Positions 47,391 to 56,694 of a stretch of DNA of 64,000 nucleotides are shown piece by piece. A program made the position numbers and the translations under genes. The notes under the pieces were generated by a model. The model searched no databases and had not been told where the DNA came from. It worked only from the letters and a program-made list of their open reading frames with translations. Each line of letters starts with the position of its first letter. The stretch's first letter is position 1. Source of the DNA: Devosia subaequoris (GTDB lineage: Bacteria; Pseudomonadota; Alphaproteobacteria; Rhizobiales; Devosiaceae); NCBI RefSeq assembly GCF_014197055.1, contig NZ_JACIEW010000001.1, positions 248,001-312,000 of the forward strand, read 5' to 3'.

Positions 47391-50300
47391 TTGTGCCGTT
47401 TCAGGGGGCAGTTCGCGGGCGCGGAACTCGAACATCTCGCGGAAAATCCCTGGCGCCAGGATCGACAGCGGATTGACCAGGAACTGGGGATCTTCAAGCG
47501 GTCCGCGCACTGCGAAGGTGACCCCAACCAGCCCTTCACCATCGCGCCCGCCGAGAAGCGGTCCCAGGATGGGCAGTTGTTGGAAGATATTGTTGAGGCC
47601 AAAGAGCGGTACATAGGTGCCGCTGAGATCGTATTGACGCTGATCGGTATAGATGAAGCCACGCATGGTGCCGCCTACGGTATCGCCAGCCAGTACCGCA
47701 TCAGTCACCTCGACCCGATCACTCTTGCGGATGAAGTCGACCTCACCGGCCCGGAAATCCAGCCGATTGCTGGCCGCGATGGCCGCCCGGGAATCGGAAT
47801 GGTTGCCCAGGATCTGCACGACGTTGTTTTCATCGACAATGGCGAAATTGCGCATGACCAACCGGCCCACCTCCCGATCGAGCTCGCGATCGGTTGTCAT
47901 CACCAGGCTGCCAGATCCGCCGGCAAGCTGGGAGTAGATGCCAAGCAGGCGCAGCACGGTGCCGGCATCGTTGAAGGCCATGGAGAGCGTGCGCCCATTG
48001 GGTGCGGGGTTGGTCGTGATTGAAACCGCGTTACCTTCATCGAACTGTGCTGTGAGATTGACCCGGGAAAGGTTCTCGCCACGCAGCGACAGATCGAGAT
48101 CCAGATTGAAGGCCGTGGTTGCGTAGTAGCCAATGGCACGATCCAGTTGCACATCCAGGACGATCGACTGGTCAAATTGGGTGGACTGCACACCGCCGCT
48201 GCCCTGCCCCAGGCTGAAGAAACGGCTCAACACTGGCTTGAGGTCGAGCTGACGACCTCGAATCCGGACGGAGTATCCCCCGTTCACCGGTGTCAGATCC
48301 ACGGTCGCGCTATCACCCTCACTCAGCGCGAAATTGGAGAAGTTGGCGGCCACAAGCCCTTCGGTGGCGTGGTAGTCGAGCGAGCCGTTGAGGCGGACGC
48401 TACCGAAGGTGAGCGCGATATCTTCGAGACGGGTCAACTCCTCATCGGGCCGGATGACCGCCGTAAGCAGGCCAGGGGTACCGACCGGCTTGGAAATACC
48501 CAGATCTCGTATGGTAAGACTGGCTTCCGCCAAATCCACCGACATAGACAGGGCGCCTTCGTCCAGCGGTTGCGCCACGAAACGGACCCGTCCGCCGAGA
48601 AATTCGGATGCATCAAATCCGAATTCGGCCAGGTCAGCCACAGCGATTGTCGAGCCCAGCCGGATCACCGGGTCGGTTTCCGGCGTTCCTTCAACCGAGA
48701 TTTCGGCAGCCATGCCATCGATCTCGGCTGTGCCGCCGAGCTGGTAACTGTCCTGCGAGGCGGAAAAGGATAATTGGCCATCCCCGATAAGCCGCCCCTC
48801 AATGGGCTGGGTGCTGGCAAAATCAGCTACAGTCCCATTGACGACATAGTCGATATCCAATTCGCGGCCGGTCTCTTCGTCACCCAGAGCAATCGTGGCC
48901 ACGAGCCCCAGATCGACGGCGCCGGTAATGCTGGGCAGATCAACTGGCAATTCCAGCCCGCTGAGGGCATCTGGCTGCTGCTGCTCGATTAGAGCCAGCA
49001 GTGTGGGAATAGGCGCCATAAGGTCGCCGGATATCTCAACGATGCTTTCTCCCGGCACGGAATTGTCAATGACCAGGGCGGGGTTGGAGACGTCAATGGT
49101 GCCCGCCTCAGTCTCCAGGGCGCCGCCGCCGCCAGCAACCGACATATTGGCGTCGTCCAGCCGCAGGCGCGTATCACCAGAGATCAGGATCGGCGTCATT
49201 TCCGGTGTCGGCTTGATGGCGACACCCTCGCCAACAATATCGATCTGCATGCTGTCGGGCGGAATGGGCACGTCTTCGTCGCCGATGGCCAATGTTCCCA
49301 CGGGGAAGTTGAACCGCATGCGCGCGCTCTTGACCTGCCCCTCGGTGACATTGGCAACGAACCAGTCCCGACTGTCGCCCGACATAACATAGGGCCAGAG
49401 GCGCTTGAGATCGTCGGCCGTCACCCCCTGTCCGGCTATGGTCATGTCTAGACCCATGCCGGCCTGCACCATATCGATCCGCCCAGCCGTTTCTACCGTA
49501 GCACCGGGCTTGGTTGCGGTCAGGCGGTCGATGCCGAGCGCGCCATATAGCGGCGCTGACCAGCCAGAGAATTCCACCAGGTCGAAGGGCGTTTCGGGCG
49601 CATCCATATCATCGGGGTGTATCAAGACGTCGCGCGCGGTCAGCGACATACCGATGGTCGGCCCATAGGCGCGGTCGAGGCCCAGGGCGAAAACGCCGGA
49701 GACGCGGGCGGATGAACGCCCAATCTGCAATGCCCCTTCGGCAAGACGAAACTGGCCGAGCTCAGGTTGCCAGGTGACATCGAGGATCGAAGTCGCCACC
49801 GGGAAATAATCATCAGCAAGGCGCAGATCGAGACCGGTCAAGTCAAGCCTGAAGCCGCCTCCCACCAGTTTCCCCTCTTCGGGGGTGAAGGTGACGTCGA
49901 TTGAGATCGAGCCGGCGCCGCGCATCGCGGCGATGCTGTCGCGGTCATCGATAAATGGCACAAAGGCGGAAAAATCGAGATTGGTCAGATCGGCCTGGAG
50001 ACGCCTGACACCATCCGGGTCCACCGACCTTTCGATTGTACCCACGACGGTCTGGCCACCGATACGTGCGCTGAACTCGCCGGTTACCCGTTCTTCCCCG
50101 GGTACAGGGCCGATTTCGAGCGATACCGCCTCGAATTGCCGAAACAGGCCATAGATCGGGTCCGCCATGTCGATGAGGGCATCGCGGACGACGAGCCGGG
50201 AAAAGCGCCCCTGTGCGGTCTGCTCTACGAGATCGGCAATGGCCAGTTCGCTGGCTTCCAGATTGTAGATCAGCCAGTCATTGTCCGAGCGCAGGCGTGG

Positions 50301-50909
50301 CGCGACGCCTTCTTCGAAGGAAATACCCTGTGAGGAGATGGCAACAGCCGGGAAACTGTCGTCACCTTCGAGAACCCGGACGATTGGCGCGTCCCCATCG
50401 GGATTCTCCTCGACCTCAAGCGTTCCTGGGCGCGGTCCGTAGAGGTCCTGGACGATCTGCACATGCGGACCAACGATGGTGATGGTGGTGCCCGGCTGTC
50501 CGAACAGGGCGCGGGCCGGGGAGAAACCGACTTCTAGGGCCTCCATCTGAATGCGGGCGCCGGACTTGCTGTCGGCGTAGAAGACCGGTGAGAACTGAAT
50601 GACCGGCCACACGCCACCTTCGAGCGCGAGCGCCATGTCTCCCATCTGCAGATCGGCCGTTTCGGCCACGAAGTTCTGCACGAAACTGCGAATGGCCTGG
50701 CCAGTAAAAGGAATACGGATCGGCGTGATCAGCATGATCGCGTAGAGGATCAGCAGGATCAGGCTGGGAACCCCCAAAACCCAGACCGCTATTCGACGCG
50801 TGCGACGAAACCCGGTCGAGCGAACCGGCCTGTCTGCTGGCGGCGACTGAGAAGGCTCTGGTTCTGCTATTTGGTTCACTGCCACCACGTCAAAGATCGG
50901 CTGGGTCAA
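47388..50909 (-). CDS. Large AsmA/YhdP-like protein (DUF3971)
   Basis: A 1173-residue protein with one N-terminal membrane anchor (about 37-64, IAVWVLGVPSLILLILYAIML) and a very long periplasmic part built of repeated beta strands. The C-terminal 400 residues have the AsmA_2/DUF3971 character (FAVRGPLEDPQFLVNPLSILAPG). Proteins of this type (YhdP, TamB-like) are thought to bridge the periplasm and carry phospholipids to the outer membrane. The first codon is TTG at 50909, only two bases after GGAGGGG, so the exact start is uncertain. The stop overlaps the tyrS terminator. Confidence 0.88.
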   Translation of the reverse strand: MTQPIFDVVAVNQIAEPEPSQSPPADRPVRSTGFRRTRRIAVWVLGVPSLILLILYAIMLITPIRIPFTGQAIRSFVQNFVAETADLQMGDMALALEGGVWPVIQFSPVFYADSKSGARIQMEALEVGFSPARALFGQPGTTITIVGPHVQIVQDLYGPRPGTLEVEENPDGDAPIVRVLEGDDSFPAVAISSQGISFEEGVAPRLRSDNDWLIYNLEASELAIADLVEQTAQGRFSRLVVRDALIDMADPIYGLFRQFEAVSLEIGPVPGEERVTGEFSARIGGQTVVGTIERSVDPDGVRRLQADLTNLDFSAFVPFIDDRDSIAAMRGAGSISIDVTFTPEEGKLVGGGFRLDLTGLDLRLADDYFPVATSILDVTWQPELGQFRLAEGALQIGRSSARVSGVFALGLDRAYGPTIGMSLTARDVLIHPDDMDAPETPFDLVEFSGWSAPLYGALGIDRLTATKPGATVETAGRIDMVQAGMGLDMTIAGQGVTADDLKRLWPYVMSGDSRDWFVANVTEGQVKSARMRFNFPVGTLAIGDEDVPIPPDSMQIDIVGEGVAIKPTPEMTPILISGDTRLRLDDANMSVAGGGGALETEAGTIDVSNPALVIDNSVPGESIVEISGDLMAPIPTLLALIEQQQPDALSGLELPVDLPSITGAVDLGLVATIALGDEETGRELDIDYVVNGTVADFASTQPIEGRLIGDGQLSFSASQDSYQLGGTAEIDGMAAEISVEGTPETDPVIRLGSTIAVADLAEFGFDASEFLGGRVRFVAQPLDEGALSMSVDLAEASLTIRDLGISKPVGTPGLLTAVIRPDEELTRLEDIALTFGSVRLNGSLDYHATEGLVAANFSNFALSEGDSATVDLTPVNGGYSVRIRGRQLDLKPVLSRFFSLGQGSGGVQSTQFDQSIVLDVQLDRAIGYYATTAFNLDLDLSLRGENLSRVNLTAQFDEGNAVSITTNPAPNGRTLSMAFNDAGTVLRLLGIYSQLAGGSGSLVMTTDRELDREVGRLVMRNFAIVDENNVVQILGNHSDSRAAIAASNRLDFRAGEVDFIRKSDRVEVTDAVLAGDTVGGTMRGFIYTDQRQYDLSGTYVPLFGLNNIFQQLPILGPLLGGRDGEGLVGVTFAVRGPLEDPQFLVNPLSILAPGIFREMFEFRARELPPETAQ

Positions 50910-51019
50910 CCCCTCCCACCGTAAACAGAATCATCCGCCTCGAGCGGTGCATTGATTGATGATACCGGCTGGAATGTGGCGCTGACACCCTCTATTCAAG
51001 TGGCAACACAGGATGGGCC

Positions 51020-51505
51020 ATGACACATCTCAAATCCGGCGATCTCGTTCCGACATTTTCTCTGACCTGCGACAATGGCGAAGTGATTACACCTGCGGCG
51101 CTTAGAGGACGGCCAGCGGTTATCTTTTTCTATCCTGAAGACGACTCCGGTGGCTGCATCGACGAGAATGTCGAATTCTCCGCCTTGCAGACAGAGTTTG
51201 AAAATCGCGGCGCATCACTGATTGGTGTTTCCCCTGATGATGTCGCGAGCCACAACAAATTTCGCGCCAAGTATGATCTATTGCCCAGGCTGGGGGCGGA
51301 TCCTGATCGCGCCATGATCGAGGCGTTTGGCCTGTGGCAGCTCAAAAAGCTCTATGGCCGGGAGTTCATGGGGCTGGTGCGGACCAGCTTCATCATCGAT
51401 GCTGATGGGAAGATTGCCCGCGTCATTCGCGCGACCCGCATCAAGGGGCATGCAGCCAAGGTGCTGATAGCGCTCGATGAAGTCCTCGCTCCAGACCAGC
51501 GATAA
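51020..51505 (+). CDS. Peroxiredoxin, Bcp/PrxQ-like, single-Cys form
   Basis: A 161-residue thiol peroxidase. The active-site region is FFYPEDDSGGCIDEN; the usual PxxxTxxC is PxxDSGGC here with Ser in place of Thr, and Cys at about position 46 is the peroxidatic one. The resolving Cys found five residues later in classical Bcp is an Asn, and no other Cys is seen, so this is a 1-Cys type needing an external thiol. LIGVSPDD follows. Divergent from the AsmA-family gene. Confidence 0.87.
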   Translation: MTHLKSGDLVPTFSLTCDNGEVITPAALRGRPAVIFFYPEDDSGGCIDENVEFSALQTEFENRGASLIGVSPDDVASHNKFRAKYDLLPRLGADPDRAMIEAFGLWQLKKLYGREFMGLVRTSFIIDADGKIARVIRATRIKGHAAKVLIALDEVLAPDQR

Positions 51506-51580
51506 CAGGGCTTTCGCCTTTCTTAACCAAACGCCCCCATAATTTACTAACCATGTTCGGTGCGTTTGGAGGTAGTTGCG

Positions 51581-52711
51581 TTGCGTCACTCGGCCAGTTC
51601 TGCGGGCGGGAAAAGCCGGCCAGTGCGGCGTGGCGTCCACCCCGCTCTGTTCTACAGTATGTTCGTACTGCTACTCGGCGGCAATGCACTGCAGGGCACA
51701 GCCCTGCTGATGGCGCCGGACATCGCTCGGCTATTGGGTGGCCAGAACGAGCAAATTGTTACAGCCTATGAAGACCGGCTGGCGCAGATGCGCGTCGAGA
51801 TAGACCGCCTTCAGTCGCGCAATTATGCCCAGGCGGGCGATATCAATTTGCAGCTCCAGGAATTATCGGCGCAGCAAGAGGCTTTGCTGGAGCAACACCA
51901 GCTTGTCCGGGCGCTGGTGACCAAGGCCGACGAGCTCGGTCTGGCGGCTCTGGGGGGTGTTGATGAACAGATTCTGTACGCGCCGACGACGGCCAATGGC
52001 AATCCAGACGTCGCGGCCACCGCGGCGACTGTGGTTCAGATGATGGATGAAACACAACAGGCGATGAGTGACATTGCCAGTGCAGCGACTGAGCGCACGG
52101 CAAGCATAGTGGGCGAGTTGTCCAAGATCGGTATCGAGGTGGACCTTCCACGGACCGCGCTGAGTGGCGTCGGTGGCCCGTTGCTGGCGGCCGAAGGCAG
52201 TTCGGACCAAACATCGCCATCGCTTGAAGACGCCAATGCGGTGATGGAGGCGTTGCTGCAGTACAAGGCAGCGCGGGACAGTCTGGCGCTGGCGCCCGTG
52301 CATATGCCGATTGTGGGGAATTTCCGCCAGAGCTCGGGCTATGGCAACCGCAAGGACCCCTTTACGGGGGGCCGCGCCTTTCATTCCGGTCTCGATTTTG
52401 CCGCGCCGACAGGAACCACTGTATTGAGTGCGGGCGAGGGCGTGGTCACCTTTGCCGGGCTGCGTTCAGGTTATGGCAAGGTGGTGGAAGTGGAACATGG
52501 AAATGGTCTGGTGACGCGCTATGCCCATTTGAGCGCCTTTCTCTCCCAAAAGGGTCAGAAGGTGCAAACCGGGACACCGATTGCCAAGGTGGGCTCGACC
52601 GGCCGCTCGACTGGCCCGCATCTGCATTTTGAAATGCACCGTGCCGATAAGAGTGTTGACCCCAAGCCCTTTCTCGATACCGGCAAGCGCATTCTGTCCA
52701 TGTTGAACTAG
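51581..52711 (+). CDS. M23 (LytM) family peptidase with coiled coil
   Basis: A protein of about 376 residues from a TTG at 51581, which has GGAGG eight bases upstream; a GTG at 51560 would give 383. Near the N-terminus is one hydrophobic segment (ALFYSMFVLLLGGNALQGTALL), then a coiled coil at about 65-115, a less ordered middle and the LytM domain at about 255-365. The domain has FHSGLDFAAPTGT (His, Asp) and GPHLHFEMH (HxH), so all metal ligands are present. It should be anchored in the inner membrane and cut peptidoglycan crosslinks or activate amidases. Confidence 0.9.
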   Translation: MRHSASSAGGKSRPVRRGVHPALFYSMFVLLLGGNALQGTALLMAPDIARLLGGQNEQIVTAYEDRLAQMRVEIDRLQSRNYAQAGDINLQLQELSAQQEALLEQHQLVRALVTKADELGLAALGGVDEQILYAPTTANGNPDVAATAATVVQMMDETQQAMSDIASAATERTASIVGELSKIGIEVDLPRTALSGVGGPLLAAEGSSDQTSPSLEDANAVMEALLQYKAARDSLALAPVHMPIVGNFRQSSGYGNRKDPFTGGRAFHSGLDFAAPTGTTVLSAGEGVVTFAGLRSGYGKVVEVEHGNGLVTRYAHLSAFLSQKGQKVQTGTPIAKVGSTGRSTGPHLHFEMHRADKSVDPKPFLDTGKRILSMLN

Positions 52712-52712
52712 C

Positions 52713-52743
52713 AGAAAAAGACCCCGAACACTGTCCGGGGTCT
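52713..52743 (-). terminator. Intrinsic terminator of prfB
   Basis: Stem AGACCCCG (52719-52726) with CGGGGTCT (52736-52743), 9-base loop, followed on the minus strand by TTTTTCTG. It lies between the convergent peptidase and prfB genes. Confidence 0.88.
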
Positions 52744-52758
52744 CTCGCCATCGAAACG

Positions 52759-53884
52759 TTAGTCTTCGGCTGATACGTCTGTCGCCGCGCCCACGCGCTG
52801 GGCGAGCGCTGCTTCCATGAACTCGTCCAGCCCACCATCGAGCACGACCGAGGGCTGGCCGCTTTCGACGCCTGTACGCAGATCCTTGACCATCTGGTAA
52901 GGCTGCAGGACGTACGAGCGAATCTGGTGGCCCCATCCGATGTCGGTCTTGCTGGCGGCCTGGGCGTTGGCCGCCTCTTCGCGCTTTTGCAGTTCCATCT
53001 CGTAGAGCCGGGCCTTGAGCATGTTCATGGCCGTAGCGCGGTTCTTGTGCTGGCTGCGCTCCTGCTGACACGCCACGATGATGCCGGTCGGCACGTGGGT
53101 GATGCGGATGGCCGAGTCAGTGGTGTTGACGTGCTGTCCACCAGCGCCGGAGGCGCGATAGGTATCGACCTTGAGATCGGCTTCTCGGATTTCAATGTCG
53201 ATATTGTCGTCGACAACCGGGTAAACCCAGACGCTGGAGAAACTGGTGTGACGGCGAGCAGCTGAATCGTAGGGGCTGATCCGCACCAGACGATGCACCC
53301 CACTCTCGGTCTTCATCCAACCATAGGCATTGTGGCCCTTGATCATGATGGTCGCGGACTTGATGCCGGCCTCTTCACCATCGTGCATTTCGATAGTGTC
53401 GACCTTCATCTTCCGGGCCTCAGCCCAGCGCGTATACATGCGCAAGAGCATATTGGCCCAGTCCTGGCTCTCGGTACCACCGGCGCCGGAGTGGATTTCG
53501 ACATAGCAATCATTGCTGTCGACTTCACCGGAGAGAAGCGTTTCGATCTGGGTACGACGCGCAGTCTGCATCAGTTCGAACAGAGCATTTTCGGCGTCGC
53601 GCACGACCTCCTCATCGCCCTCGGCCTCACCCAGTTCGATCAGCTCGGAATTGTCCCTGATGCCGGCTTCGAGTTCGCGCACCGTCTTGACGGCCACGTC
53701 CAACTCATCGCGTTCACGCATGGCGACGCGGGCCTTTTCGGGGTCATTCCAGAATTCTGGAGATTCGGTTTGCGCGGTCAGCGCGTCGAGACGGAGTTGA
53801 GCTGTATCCCAGTCAAAGATGCCTCCTCAGCAGGGTCAGAACCTGCTCGATTTCGGCGACGGTCTTTTCGATTTCCGTGCGCAT
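52759..53884 (-). CDS. prfB: Peptide chain release factor 2, with programmed +1 frameshift
   Basis: RF2 ends translation at UGA and UAA. The ATG at 53884 opens a 23-codon frame ending ...RRHL and an in-frame TGA at 53815-53813. Skipping one T there joins it to the main frame (GAC at 53814, [13 protein letters not shown]...), which gives 374 residues in total, the RF2 length. GGQ is in [11 protein letters not shown], and the anticodon-like tripeptide region reads [13 protein letters not shown], so SPF is SPY. The autoregulatory frameshift means low RF2 raises frameshifting. Coding is therefore interrupted by design, not a pseudogene. Confidence 0.96.
53812..53827 (-). promoter_or_regulatory. 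Programmed +1 frameshift site of prfB
   Basis: Minus-strand AGGAGGCATCTTTGAC: an internal Shine-Dalgarno AGGAGG, three bases, then CTT TGA C. The layout is the same as the Escherichia coli prfB site. Confidence 0.95.
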
Positions 53885-53934
53885 TGGTCTTCCTTGTTGT
53901 GTGGCGCTCCGTTTAGCGAAACGGCACCCCCGGA

Positions 53935-54456
53935 TCAACCCATGCGGCGCGCGAGCTTGGCATAGCGCTTGATGGCCGCTTCGCGTTTGAGGCGCGACAG
54001 CCGGTTGAGAAAGAAGACCCCGTTGACCTGATCGATCTCGTGCTGGGCGACGCGGGCGGGGAACCCGTTCAGCTCCAACTCCACCGTGGCGCCGGTTTCA
54101 TCTTCAAAACCGATCCGGGCGACGCTGGGCCGCGAGATTTCGACCTCGATATCCGGCATGGACACCGATCCTTCCTTGCCGGGAACCGGATCGCCCCCGA
54201 GTTCGATGATCCATGGATTGAACAGAACGCGATAGTCCCGGCCGGGCGGCGGGACTATACTGACGACGGCGACAGGGGCTACCACGCCGATATGGACGGC
54301 GGCCAGCCCATAGGCCATGGCTTCCCGCGCGGCGTGTTGAAGCTTCTCTCCGATCTCCAGCAGCGCAGCGTCCACCGGGGCCCGCGCAGCGGCGGCCTGG
54401 AGGCGTTCGTCGGGGAACAGTATGAACGGCGCCACTTCATTGCCCATGGCTGGCAT
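53935..54456 (-). CDS. Peptide deformylase-like protein with degenerate active site
   Basis: A 173-residue protein with the deformylase fold pattern, but all three motifs have changed. Motif 1 GxGLAAxQ reads YGLAAVHIG, motif 2 EGCLS reads EGSVS (metal-binding Cys to Ser) and motif 3 HExxH reads HEIDQ (second metal His to Gln). So two of three metal ligands are gone, and normal deformylation is unlikely. The rest is intact and the frame is open, so this seems to be a maintained paralogue with another role, not decay. ATG at 54456 with GGAGG upstream. It lies between prfB and tRNA-Arg. Confidence 0.85.
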   Translation of the reverse strand: MPAMGNEVAPFILFPDERLQAAAARAPVDAALLEIGEKLQHAAREAMAYGLAAVHIGVVAPVAVVSIVPPPGRDYRVLFNPWIIELGGDPVPGKEGSVSMPDIEVEISRPSVARIGFEDETGATVELELNGFPARVAQHEIDQVNGVFFLNRLSRLKREAAIKRYAKLARRMG

Positions 54457-54510
54457 TCACCTCCGCCATCTTGCAACTCCAGTCCCCTGCTGGTACGTCG
54501 ATCCTCGGCT

Positions 54511-54587
54511 GGTCCCGTAGCTCAGCAGGATAGAGCACAGGATTCCTAATCCTGGGGTCACGCGTTCGAATCGCGTCGGGATCACCA
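54511..54587 (+). tRNA. tRNA-Arg (CCT)
   Basis: A 77-base tRNA including the encoded CCA. The acceptor GGTCCCG pairs with CGGGATC (one G-T), the anticodon stem CAGGA/TCCTG encloses TTCCTAA, giving anticodon CCT, and the T-arm has GCGTTCGAATCGC. The last six bases overlap the end of the convergent kinase gene. Confidence 0.95.
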
Positions 54588-55604
54588 TTCGGTCTTCTCT
54601 ACTTGCGCCAGGATTTCGCGCCGCTCGACATCGGTCAGAACCAGTGGTCCGGCGATGCCGACCTTGTGGCGCGCCAGTGCGAAGCCGAGAGCCACCGCCC
54701 GCTGCGGCCGAGCCGTGTCCCGACAATAGGACCAGAGAAATGCCCCGCAAAACGTGTCCCCCGCCCCGGTCGAATCCCTAGCTTCTACGTCCTGTAGCTC
54801 AGGGAGGTAAGGCACAGAGCTGTTATCCGAATAAAGCGTCACGCCCTCATGCGTCCGCGCCACCACTCGCCAGCAAGGTTGCAGGCCAGCGCCAATTTTG
54901 GCTGGGTCGGCCTCGCCCAGTAGGCGCGTGAACTCCTCGCTATTGAGATGAAGGATGTTGGTCTGGGCCAACAACTGGGAAAGCCCGTCTCCACCCGGCG
55001 CGATCCAGGCCATGCCGGGGTCGAGCGAGACGACCAGACTTGGATTGCAGATGCGGGCCCGCTCAAGGACCTGGGCGATCAGTCCTGGCGATGCCGGATC
55101 GAGAAATGAGGTTACGTGGACGACGTCGCAGCGGGCGATGGCAGCGGCAAGTGCCGACTGCTCGCGCAGCCAGTCGGCGATGGCGGCATTGGCGCCGTGG
55201 GCCGTCAGCAGCGTGCGACCGGCCTGTTCGGCGATGGCAAGACAAGTGGCTGGCGGGTATGAGCTTGTTTCCAATCCGGATGTATCGAAGCCCCAATTCT
55301 CGAGGGCCTCAAGATGCGGCCAGGATTGTCTCAGCGTGCCAGCTATCCCGAAAAATGCCAGATCAATTTCATTGTTGGCGTTGAGCAGGCCCGCTACGCG
55401 GGCGGCATTAAAGGCGGAGCCACCGAGGTTGTCGGCTGCGCCAAGTCGCTGCAGAAAATCAGCGCCGCGCTGCGCGTCCGGATCGGAGATCGGCGTTTCC
55501 ACCAGAGGCACAGCGTCGAGGCGAAGCGCGCCAAGGACAGTCGCACTGTCCTGCTGCACGCCGAGGTCGCGGTTCATTGCACCCAGAAAGCCCAGTCTTG
55601 TCAT
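54582..55604 (-). CDS. PfkB-family sugar or nucleoside kinase
   Basis: A 340-residue kinase of the ribokinase superfamily. The N-terminal glycine pair is GGSAFNAARVAGLL and the C-terminal signature with the catalytic Asp is DSTGAGDTFCGAFL, both intact. Substrate cannot be assigned, since specificity residues vary. The start MTRLGFLGAMNRDLG at 55604 is chosen; nine upstream codons in frame have no ribosome-binding site. The stop codon lies inside the 3' end of tRNA-Arg on the opposite strand. Confidence 0.85.
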   Translation of the reverse strand: MTRLGFLGAMNRDLGVQQDSATVLGALRLDAVPLVETPISDPDAQRGADFLQRLGAADNLGGSAFNAARVAGLLNANNEIDLAFFGIAGTLRQSWPHLEALENWGFDTSGLETSSYPPATCLAIAEQAGRTLLTAHGANAAIADWLREQSALAAAIARCDVVHVTSFLDPASPGLIAQVLERARICNPSLVVSLDPGMAWIAPGGDGLSQLLAQTNILHLNSEEFTRLLGEADPAKIGAGLQPCWRVVARTHEGVTLYSDNSSVPYLPELQDVEARDSTGAGDTFCGAFLWSYCRDTARPQRAVALGFALARHKVGIAGPLVLTDVERREILAQVEKTEW

Positions 55605-55979
55605 GGAGCGCTGGTAGCGCCTGCTCCGCAACTGGGCAAGCAGGATCCGAGGTCGAACTTCTCCAGGGTCGCTTCCTATTCATCGGGCAGTTCCTTTGAA
55701 GGGCCTGCCGCATATCAGCCGGATCTTAATTTAGAGCAGCAATTGAGTTCGGTCCCAACTCGGTTCCGCGAACTGTGTTCGGCGAGCATCGGGCCCACAA
55801 TGCTGCCCCTTTTAAGCGATCTTCTCGCCGCCAATGGCGCATGCAGGCGGTTCCGGGCATTCATTGCTGGACATGGTTGCGTGCCCTTCAGATCTACCCT
55901 CCACCACGCGCCGTTAATGCGGGCTAAGGCGTTGAGTGCTAGAAGCCAGAACGCCCGGATTTCTCCCGGAAGGAAAAAC
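55605..55979. other. Intergenic region between the kinase and CAP lipoprotein genes
   Basis: No gene recognised in 375 bp. The frame of the downstream lipoprotein is open through most of it, but it has no protein-like features or start site here. It should hold divergent promoters for both neighbours. GTTAATGCGGGCTAAG (about 55914) is a near miss to a CtrA site. Confidence 0.4.
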
Positions 55980-56462
55980 ATGTCGAAGATCATCAGCAAG
56001 CTGGCAAAAGGCGCGGTGGCGGCCGGAACGGTTCTGGCGCTGGCCGCCTGCTCCTCATTTGGCGGCGCAACGGCACCGGCCGCTTTGGCCCCGGCGCTGT
56101 CAGCGCGTATGGACCAGCCCAATGCGCGGCTTGATTCGCAGCAGGCCATCGGCCTGATCAATGCCTATCGCGCTACCCGCGGCGTCGCGCCGCTGACTGC
56201 CGATTCTGGTCTGAATGCCACAGCGCAGGCGTTGGCCAGTCAGTATGCACAGACCGGGACTGCCCCGACCAAGCCGCAGGCACTGGTGCAGATGAAGCTG
56301 AGTGCCGGCTACTCCACCTTTGCCGAGACGTTCTCGGGGTGGCGCAACAATGCCGCCGACGCTGTTGGACTGGCTGCCCCGGCCAGCAAGGCCGGCGTTG
56401 CCGTGGCGTATAACCCGAGCTCGAGCTATGGCGTCTATTGGGTGCTGGTTCTTGGCAATTGA
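55980..56462 (+). CDS. CAP/SCP-domain lipoprotein
   Basis: A 160-residue exported protein. The start ATG at 55980 has GGAAGG seven bases upstream. Residues 1-23 are a lipoprotein signal (AVAAGTVLALAACSSFGG; lipobox LAAC), so it should be anchored to a membrane. The rest is a CAP (cysteine-rich secretory/PR-1) domain with LINAYRATRGVAPLTADSGLNATAQALA. The usual SPGHR-type segment with the conserved His is not present, so it is a degenerate member. Function of bacterial CAP proteins is poorly known. Confidence 0.85.
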   Translation: MSKIISKLAKGAVAAGTVLALAACSSFGGATAPAALAPALSARMDQPNARLDSQQAIGLINAYRATRGVAPLTADSGLNATAQALASQYAQTGTAPTKPQALVQMKLSAGYSTFAETFSGWRNNAADAVGLAAPASKAGVAVAYNPSSSYGVYWVLVLGN

Positions 56463-56694
56463 TATCTTAACGATCGACGCCAGGGGGCTGAAATGCCCCC
56501 TGCCCGTTCTCAAGCTTGAGAAGCTGCTGGCTGGGGCCCCGAACGGTACATCTATTGTGGTGCTGGCGAGCGATCCGATGGCCCGGATCGATATTCCCCT
56601 TCATTGCCGGCAGAATGGGCACGCCTGTGACCTGACAACAGCCGCCGACTATATGCAGTTCACAGTGACAGCCGGTGTCGCCAGACAGGATTAG
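56452..56694 (+). CDS. TusA/SirA-like sulfur-carrier protein
   Basis: An 80-residue protein with the TusA signature IDARGLKCPLPVLKLEKLL: the CPxP motif with the sulfur-binding Cys. The predicted beta-alpha-beta fold fits the whole length. It starts within the last codons of the CAP gene; TTG at 56452 gives the family length, an ATT at 56458 is an alternative and ATG at 56428 would add eight residues. TusA-type proteins carry sulfur to tRNA or cofactors. The C-terminus overlaps the end of the convergent carboxypeptidase gene by four bases. Confidence 0.82.
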   Translation: MAIDILTIDARGLKCPLPVLKLEKLLAGAPNGTSIVVLASDPMARIDIPLHCRQNGHACDLTTAADYMQFTVTAGVARQD

